Source of the DNA: Brevibacterium album DSM 18261
GTDB taxonomy: Bacteria > Actinomycetota > Actinomycetes > Actinomycetales > Brevibacteriaceae
Length of the DNA: 64,000 bases
Assembly: GCF_000426445.1 (NCBI RefSeq)
Contig: NZ_AUFJ01000015.1
Coordinates: 62,001-126,000, forward strand
Reading direction: 5' to 3'
The notes beneath the pieces were generated by a model, which worked only from the letters and a program-made list of their open reading frames with translations, ran no database searches and was not told the DNA's origin. This document shows, in pieces, positions 59,579 through 64,000 of the stretch. Made by a program: the position numbers and the translations under genes. Positions within the stretch are counted from its first letter, which is position 1. Each line of letters starts with the position of its first letter.

Positions 59579-60661
59579 ATGACTTTCCACTCGATCGAAA
59601 TGCCGATGAATACCCGTCGATCCCGAGGGGTCGCACGGCAGCCACGATTGGCTCTCGCGGCTGCCGCTGCCGTGGCCGGAGTGCTCAGCATGTCAGGATG
59701 CAGCGCTGTCGCCGGTAGTGACGAGAGCGGGACGAGTGCCGCGGGGGACTGCGATGTGGCACCGGATTTTCCCATCGGTCCGATCGAGCTGGTCGTCCCC
59801 TATGCCGCGGGCGGTGGCACGGACTCCGTGTCGCGCATTCTCGCCGAGGGTATGGCGGAGCGACTCGGCACGCAGGTGAACGTCCTGAATCAACCTGGTG
59901 GAGGCGGAGCCATCGGCTACCAGAGAGTCGCGAGCCAAGCACCGGACGGACAGACTCTCGTCATGGCGGTCTCCGACCTCGGTATGCTCCACTGGCTGGG
60001 ACTGAGCGACATCACTCCCGATGATCTCAGCCCGGTCGCCCAAGTGAATGCCGACCCCGCAGGGATCACCGTCGCAGCGGACGCGGAGTGGGACACGCTG
60101 CAGGACCTCCTCGACGATGTTGAGTCCGATCCCGGTGGCCTGGTGGCGTCCGGGGTGGGCCAGGGAGGGATCTGGCATGCTGCGCTGCTCGGTTTCCTCA
60201 TGAGCGCAGATCTGCCGGCAGATGCGATCCGGTGGGTGCCCTCGGACGGAGCCGCTCCGGCACTGCAGGAGGTGGTCGCAGGAGGCGTGGACGTCGTGAC
60301 GGCGAGCCTCGCCGAGGGGCGCACCCTGCACGACTCGGGGGATGTCAGGGCACTCGCCGTCATGGCCGATGAGCGGGACCCGAACTTCCCGGATGTGCCC
60401 ACCGTAGAGGAAGCGGTGGGAATCGACTACGAGATGACGGTGTGGCGGGGACTCCTGGGCCCCGAGGGCATGGCTGAGGAAGTCGTCCAGGAGCTGGACT
60501 GCACAGTGGCCCAGGTGGTTGAAAGTGATGACTTCATCGAGTTCATGGACAGTTCGGGGCTGCTGATCAACTACCGATCCACCGAGGACTTCAGCACATT
60601 CCTGCGGGAGGACGATGAGGCAAAGGGCACGATCCTGGAAGAGGCGGGGCTCACATCATGA
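59579..60661 (+). CDS. tctC: Tripartite tricarboxylate transporter substrate-binding protein (TctC/Bug family)
   Basis: From ATG 59579 the protein is 360 residues. A lipoprotein signal ends in GVLSMSGCSAVAG. The mature protein has the Bug-family pattern: IELVVPYAAGGGTDSVSRIL with the ligand-binding loop, QVNVLNQPGGGGAIGYQRV and RALAVMADERDPNFPDVPTV. It captures a carboxylate for TctAB. A basic N-terminal stretch precedes the hydrophobic core. The stop overlaps tctB (ATGA). Confidence 0.92.
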   Translation: MTFHSIEMPMNTRRSRGVARQPRLALAAAAAVAGVLSMSGCSAVAGSDESGTSAAGDCDVAPDFPIGPIELVVPYAAGGGTDSVSRILAEGMAERLGTQVNVLNQPGGGGAIGYQRVASQAPDGQTLVMAVSDLGMLHWLGLSDITPDDLSPVAQVNADPAGITVAADAEWDTLQDLLDDVESDPGGLVASGVGQGGIWHAALLGFLMSADLPADAIRWVPSDGAAPALQEVVAGGVDVVTASLAEGRTLHDSGDVRALAVMADERDPNFPDVPTVEEAVGIDYEMTVWRGLLGPEGMAEEVVQELDCTVAQVVESDDFIEFMDSSGLLINYRSTEDFSTFLREDDEAKGTILEEAGLTS

Positions 60662-61230
60662 GTGAGACCGCGGATTCTCGGTCTCCAGGCGTTGAGGGCT
60701 CCGGTGCCCAGAGTGCTGGGGACTCGGCGAACAGTGACCGCCACGGTGACCGATGGCTGGGGGCCTGCGCGGTGATCATCGGAATTGCGGTCCTGATGTA
60801 TTCGATCGGTCTGCCTACGCTGGGCGACGGCGCCCCGGGACCGGGGCTGTTCCCCGGAATCGCCGGCGCAGTGATGGCGGTGGCGGGAATGGTGCTCCTC
60901 CTCAGGGGCTTCCGCCTGCGATCAGCAGCCGATGGCGAAGGCGTCGTTTCGCCGGAGAGTGCGCTGGGCGAGGGTGAAGTGCATACGATCACGTCCTCGG
61001 CGTGGTTGCGGATCGGGCTCGTTCTCGGAGCGATCGCGATCTACGCCCTGACGGTGGAGCTCTTCGGCTTCCTGCTCACGATGTCCGCCATCGTCTTCGC
61101 GATCACCAAGGTGTTCGGTGGCTCGTGGGTGCGGTCGGCGGTCACCGGAGTCGTGACTGCAGGTGGCTTGTGGCTGTTCTTTGTCCACATGCTTCTCGTG
61201 CGGCTTCCCCAAGGGGTGTTCAGCTGGTGA
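60658..61230 (+). CDS. tctB: Tripartite tricarboxylate transporter small subunit TctB
   Basis: The 190-residue protein has four membrane helices with typical TctB features: a Ser/Asp-rich N-terminus, LGACAVIIGIAVLMYSIGLPTLG, the GPGLFPGIAGAVMAVAGMV pair and a C-terminal LLVRLPQGVF ending. It pairs with TctA. It overlaps both neighbours by 4 bases, so the three genes are translationally coupled. Confidence 0.88.
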   Translation: MSETADSRSPGVEGSGAQSAGDSANSDRHGDRWLGACAVIIGIAVLMYSIGLPTLGDGAPGPGLFPGIAGAVMAVAGMVLLLRGFRLRSAADGEGVVSPESALGEGEVHTITSSAWLRIGLVLGAIAIYALTVELFGFLLTMSAIVFAITKVFGGSWVRSAVTGVVTAGGLWLFFVHMLLVRLPQGVFSW

Positions 61231-62768
61231 TCGAGAATCTTTCCATCGCCGTCCAGACCGTACTGGATCCTGCCACTCTTATGGTGGTCGTCGTCGCCGG
61301 AGCATTCGGTCTCGTCGTCGGCTCGCTGCCGGGACTCACTGCGACCCTGGCGACGGCGCTCATGGTGCCCTTCGCCTTCTTCCTCGAGCCGATTCCGGCG
61401 ATTGCTTCCATCATCTCGATGTCGGCCATGGCGATCTTCGCCGGAGACGTTCCCGGAGCGCTGCTGCGCATACCGGGGACCCCTTCCAGCGCCGCATACA
61501 CGAACGACGCCTATGCACTCACGCAGAGAGGGAAGGGCCCACTGGCGTTGGGCCTGTCCTTGACGTCGTCAGTGATTGGCGGCATCGCCGGAATCTTTGC
61601 GCTCATCGTCCTGGCGCCGCTCCTCGGCAAGCTCGCGATGAACTTCACGTCGTACGAGTACTTCTGGGTGGCGGTGCTGGGCCTGACTGCGTCGGTCATC
61701 GTCTCCTCCGGCAGCCAGGTAAAAGGGGCTGTCGCACTGATGCTCGGACTTCTCCTCTCCACAGTGGGTCTTGACATCTCCATGGGAGTCCCCCGGTTCA
61801 CGTTCGGTGAGGACGAGCTTCTCAGGGGCATCAACTTCATCCCCGCGATGATCGGTCTGTTCGGGGTCGCGGAGATACTCCGCGGAATCGTCGGCGGTAC
61901 CGGGACGCACCGGATCCCGGGCTTTCAGGGGAAGGGATTCGCACGGGAGACCGTGTCAGCGCTGTGGCGGCACAAGAGAGCGCTCGGAACCGGGAGTGCG
62001 GTGGGTTCGTTCGTGGGGGCGCTTCCTGGTGCAGGGGCGGACATCGCCGCCTGGATCGCCTATGCCTTCACCAAGCGCGGTCGAAGGAGAGTGCGTGCGA
62101 ACACGGTCGGCGATGCGGCGGAGCTCGATGATCTGACCCGGCCGATCGTCGGTGCGAGCAGTGCGAACAATGCGGGGTTGAGTTCCGCGTTCATTCCCAC
62201 CCTCGCCTTCGGAATACCCGGTGACACGATCACGGCGATCCTGCTGGGCGTGCTTCTCGTCAAAGGGATCATCCCTGGTCCTCAGCTGTTCACCGGCGAC
62301 GTTTCGACGCTGTACTCGATCTACTTCGTATTCCTCATCTCCATCCTCGTGCTGCTGCCGCTGGGCTATCTGCTGATTCGACTGAGCCACAACGTGCTGC
62401 GGATACCACGCGAGATCTTGACGTCTGTGATCATCGCCGTGTGCATCGTGGGCTCTTATGCGGTGAACAGCAGCAACTTCGAGGTGCTGCTGATCCTGGG
62501 CTTCGGTGTGGTGGGCTTTGCGCTGGAGAGATGGGGCGCACCGCTGGCTCCTGTGGTGCTGGGTCTGGTGCTCGGCCCGATCGTCGAACGCAATTTCATG
62601 CAGAGCGTCATCAAGACGGAATGGGATCTTTTCCAGTTCTTCACCCGGCCGATCAGCGCAGCGCTGGTGATCGCAACGCTTCTTCTGCTGTTCGCGCCGA
62701 TGCTGTTGAGAATGCTCCGTCGACTGCTCGCTTCACGCAAGCGATCCGTCGGTGCAGAGTGCGACTGA
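61227..62768 (+). CDS. tctA: Tripartite tricarboxylate transporter large permease TctA
   Basis: GTG 61227 inside the tctB stop gives 513 residues with about 12 helices. Family landmarks are GLVVGSLPGLTATLATALMV, LLRIPGTPSSAAYTNDAYAL, SFVGALPGAGADIAAWIAY, SSANNAGLSSAFIPTLAFGI and PGDTITAILLGVLLVKGIIP. It is the secondary-active channel of the TctCBA importer. The next gene is the second TPP enzyme, 48 bp downstream. Confidence 0.95.
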   Translation: MIENLSIAVQTVLDPATLMVVVVAGAFGLVVGSLPGLTATLATALMVPFAFFLEPIPAIASIISMSAMAIFAGDVPGALLRIPGTPSSAAYTNDAYALTQRGKGPLALGLSLTSSVIGGIAGIFALIVLAPLLGKLAMNFTSYEYFWVAVLGLTASVIVSSGSQVKGAVALMLGLLLSTVGLDISMGVPRFTFGEDELLRGINFIPAMIGLFGVAEILRGIVGGTGTHRIPGFQGKGFARETVSALWRHKRALGTGSAVGSFVGALPGAGADIAAWIAYAFTKRGRRRVRANTVGDAAELDDLTRPIVGASSANNAGLSSAFIPTLAFGIPGDTITAILLGVLLVKGIIPGPQLFTGDVSTLYSIYFVFLISILVLLPLGYLLIRLSHNVLRIPREILTSVIIAVCIVGSYAVNSSNFEVLLILGFGVVGFALERWGAPLAPVVLGLVLGPIVERNFMQSVIKTEWDLFQFFTRPISAALVIATLLLLFAPMLLRMLRRLLASRKRSVGAECD

Positions 62769-62815
62769 CGTGACGTCTCCTCACCACGTTCAATCATCAC
62801 GTGAAAAGGATGGAT

Positions 62816-64000
62816 ATGAGAATCTTCGAGTCGTTCGCCAACGCCCTCCTCGAGCATGGAGTGAACCCTCTCTTCGGCTTGATGGGCGATACGAACATGG
62901 TCTACGTCGGCGACTATCTGGAACGCGGTGGCCGGTTCGTCGGTGCGGCCCATGAGGCGAGTGCGGTGGGCATGGCAAACGCCTGGTCGCAGGCGACGGG
63001 CGAAATCGGAGTCGCGACCGTCACATGCGGGCCCGGGATCGCCAACACATTCACCTCGCTCGTCGAAGCCGTCAAGAATCGCAGTCGGGTGCTCGTCCTC
63101 ACCGGTGACGCACCGTTGGAACCCACCCACTTCCAGCAGCTCGACATCCCGACGATGGTGAATGCTGCAGGTGCCGGGTACGTCGAAGTGCTGGAGCCCG
63201 GGCAGACGATCCGCACGCTCAACCGAGCACTCCAGCGGGTGGTCGCGGAGCGTCGGCCCATCGTCATGAACCTGCCCCAGCACATGATGATGTTGGAGGC
63301 CGGGGAGCAACAGGCCACAGCGGTGCCCATTGCTCCTGCAGATGCAGAAGCACGAGGGGATGCCGTGGAAGAAGCCCTTGCCCTCATCCTCGGAGTGCGC
63401 AAACCGCTCATCCTCGCAGGACGAGGGGCCGTGGCAGCGAATGCACGCACAGTGCTCGAAACGCTCGCAGAACGGCTCGGAGCGCCGCTTGCCACGACGG
63501 TGCTTGCAAAAGATCTGTTCGCGGGGCACCCTCACAATGTCGGGATCTTCGGAAACCTCAGCCATTCCGCCGGAGGGGAGACGATCGGTGAAGCCGACTG
63601 CATCATCGCATTCGGCGCCTCGCTCAATGCCTATACGACCTTCCACGGCGAGATCACGGATGGGAGGAGAGTCGTGCAGATCGATGCCGATCCTGCGGCG
63701 TTCGGCGCGTACATTCCGGTTGATGCTGCGGTGACCGGCGATGCCGACGGTGTGGCTCGCGCGCTCCTTGCTCTGCTGGATGAGGCGGAGCACGTGCCGC
63801 AGCAGGGTTGGATCGGGACGGTGGAGAAGCGATTGGCCGCTCGGGACGCCGCCGCAGAGTTCAAGGACGCGTCCACTGAGGAGCACATCGATGTCCGGAC
63901 AGCCAGCATCCGCCTGAATGAGGTTCTCCCGCGTGATCGCAATGTGGTCAGTGACATCGGCCGCTATGTCCACGCGGCATGGCCGCATATCGCAGCTTCG
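62816..64000 (+). CDS. Thiamine-diphosphate-dependent enzyme 2 (cut by window edge)
   Basis: From ATG 62816, behind AAAGGA, the frame stays open to the last base: 395 codons, so the ThDP-binding C-terminal domain lies mostly outside. It begins MRIFESFANALLEHGVNPLF, and the PYR-domain Glu is in FVGAAHEASAVGMANAWSQ. GDAPLEPTHFQQLDIPTMVN and PLILAGRGAVAANARTVLE (middle domain) are visible, with the start of the C-domain at the end (RNVVSDIGRYVHAAW). It is an acetolactate synthase-like 2-oxoacid enzyme, different from enzyme 1. It closes the TctCBA group and may act on the imported acid. Confidence 0.85.
   Translation, partial: MRIFESFANALLEHGVNPLFGLMGDTNMVYVGDYLERGGRFVGAAHEASAVGMANAWSQATGEIGVATVTCGPGIANTFTSLVEAVKNRSRVLVLTGDAPLEPTHFQQLDIPTMVNAAGAGYVEVLEPGQTIRTLNRALQRVVAERRPIVMNLPQHMMMLEAGEQQATAVPIAPADAEARGDAVEEALALILGVRKPLILAGRGAVAANARTVLETLAERLGAPLATTVLAKDLFAGHPHNVGIFGNLSHSAGGETIGEADCIIAFGASLNAYTTFHGEITDGRRVVQIDADPAAFGAYIPVDAAVTGDADGVARALLALLDEAEHVPQQGWIGTVEKRLAARDAAAEFKDASTEEHIDVRTASIRLNEVLPRDRNVVSDIGRYVHAAWPHIAAS

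Overview
The window is high-GC bacterial chromosome from around the replication origin of an actinomycete. The order jag-yidC-yidD-rnpA-rpmH / dnaA-dnaN-recF-dciA ... gyrB-gyrA-DUF3566-tRNA-Ile-(39-aa DLW-39 protein)-tRNA-Ala is the classical actinobacterial origin neighbourhood. GTG starts, stop/start overlaps of the ATGA or GTGA type, and Ala/Gly/Arg-rich proteins fit this. I lean towards Micrococcales (Brevibacterium-like), but the sequence alone does not fix genus. No transposase, integrase, phage gene or CRISPR array was seen.

Layout. (1) 1-2.65 kb: leftward ribosome/RNase P/membrane-insertion operon, with jag cut by the window edge. (2) 2.65-8.4 kb: dnaA flanked on both sides by DnaA-box-like repeats (oriC), then dnaN, recF and dciA. 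(3) 8.4-19.2 kb: a metabolic block inserted between dciA and gyrB: M50-like protease, a CBS-domain-less cystathionine beta-synthase-like enzyme, metB, a GAF/PucR-type regulator, a sodium/solute symporter, a GMC oxidoreductase and an acyl-CoA synthetase. (4) 19.2-25.5 kb: gyrB, gyrA, DUF3566 protein, two tRNAs. (5) 25.5-30.1 kb: orphan TRAP binding protein and the furA-katG peroxide unit. (6) 30.2-39.4 kb: metNIQ plus a flavin monooxygenase behind an S-box-like (SAM) riboswitch, a phosphotriesterase-family hydrolase, a MerR/ACR3-type pair and a SulP transporter.

(7) 39.4-64 kb is accessory catabolic territory that looks less strictly GC-biased at third codon positions. It holds a YdiJ-type D-2-hydroxyacid dehydrogenase with an L-2-haloacid dehalogenase-like HAD; a double-hotdog thioesterase; a PucR regulator; a CaiB CoA-transferase; a complete TRAP transporter (DctPQM); an alpha/beta hydrolase; AzlCD with a divergent Lrp regulator; and a rightward cluster of two thiamine-diphosphate enzymes, two zinc alcohol dehydrogenases, an aldehyde dehydrogenase and a tripartite tricarboxylate transporter (TctCBA). 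The second TPP enzyme runs off the right edge.

How the parts may work together. The right half reads as uptake-plus-catabolism modules for organic acids: transporters (TRAP, TTT, SSS) next to CoA activation (CaiB, acyl-CoA synthetase), thioester hydrolysis, 2-oxoacid chemistry (TPP enzymes) and aldehyde/alcohol oxidation, each with its own regulator. The most notable non-coding features are the S-box-like element whose closing stem contains part of the metN ribosome-binding site; a 117-bp leader with Shine-Dalgarno, short ORF and hairpin duplicated in front of a TPP enzyme and an aldehyde dehydrogenase; a decayed TPP-gene fragment beside the second copy; a 32-bp perfect palindrome between dnaA and dnaN; and an apparently leaderless furA promoter.
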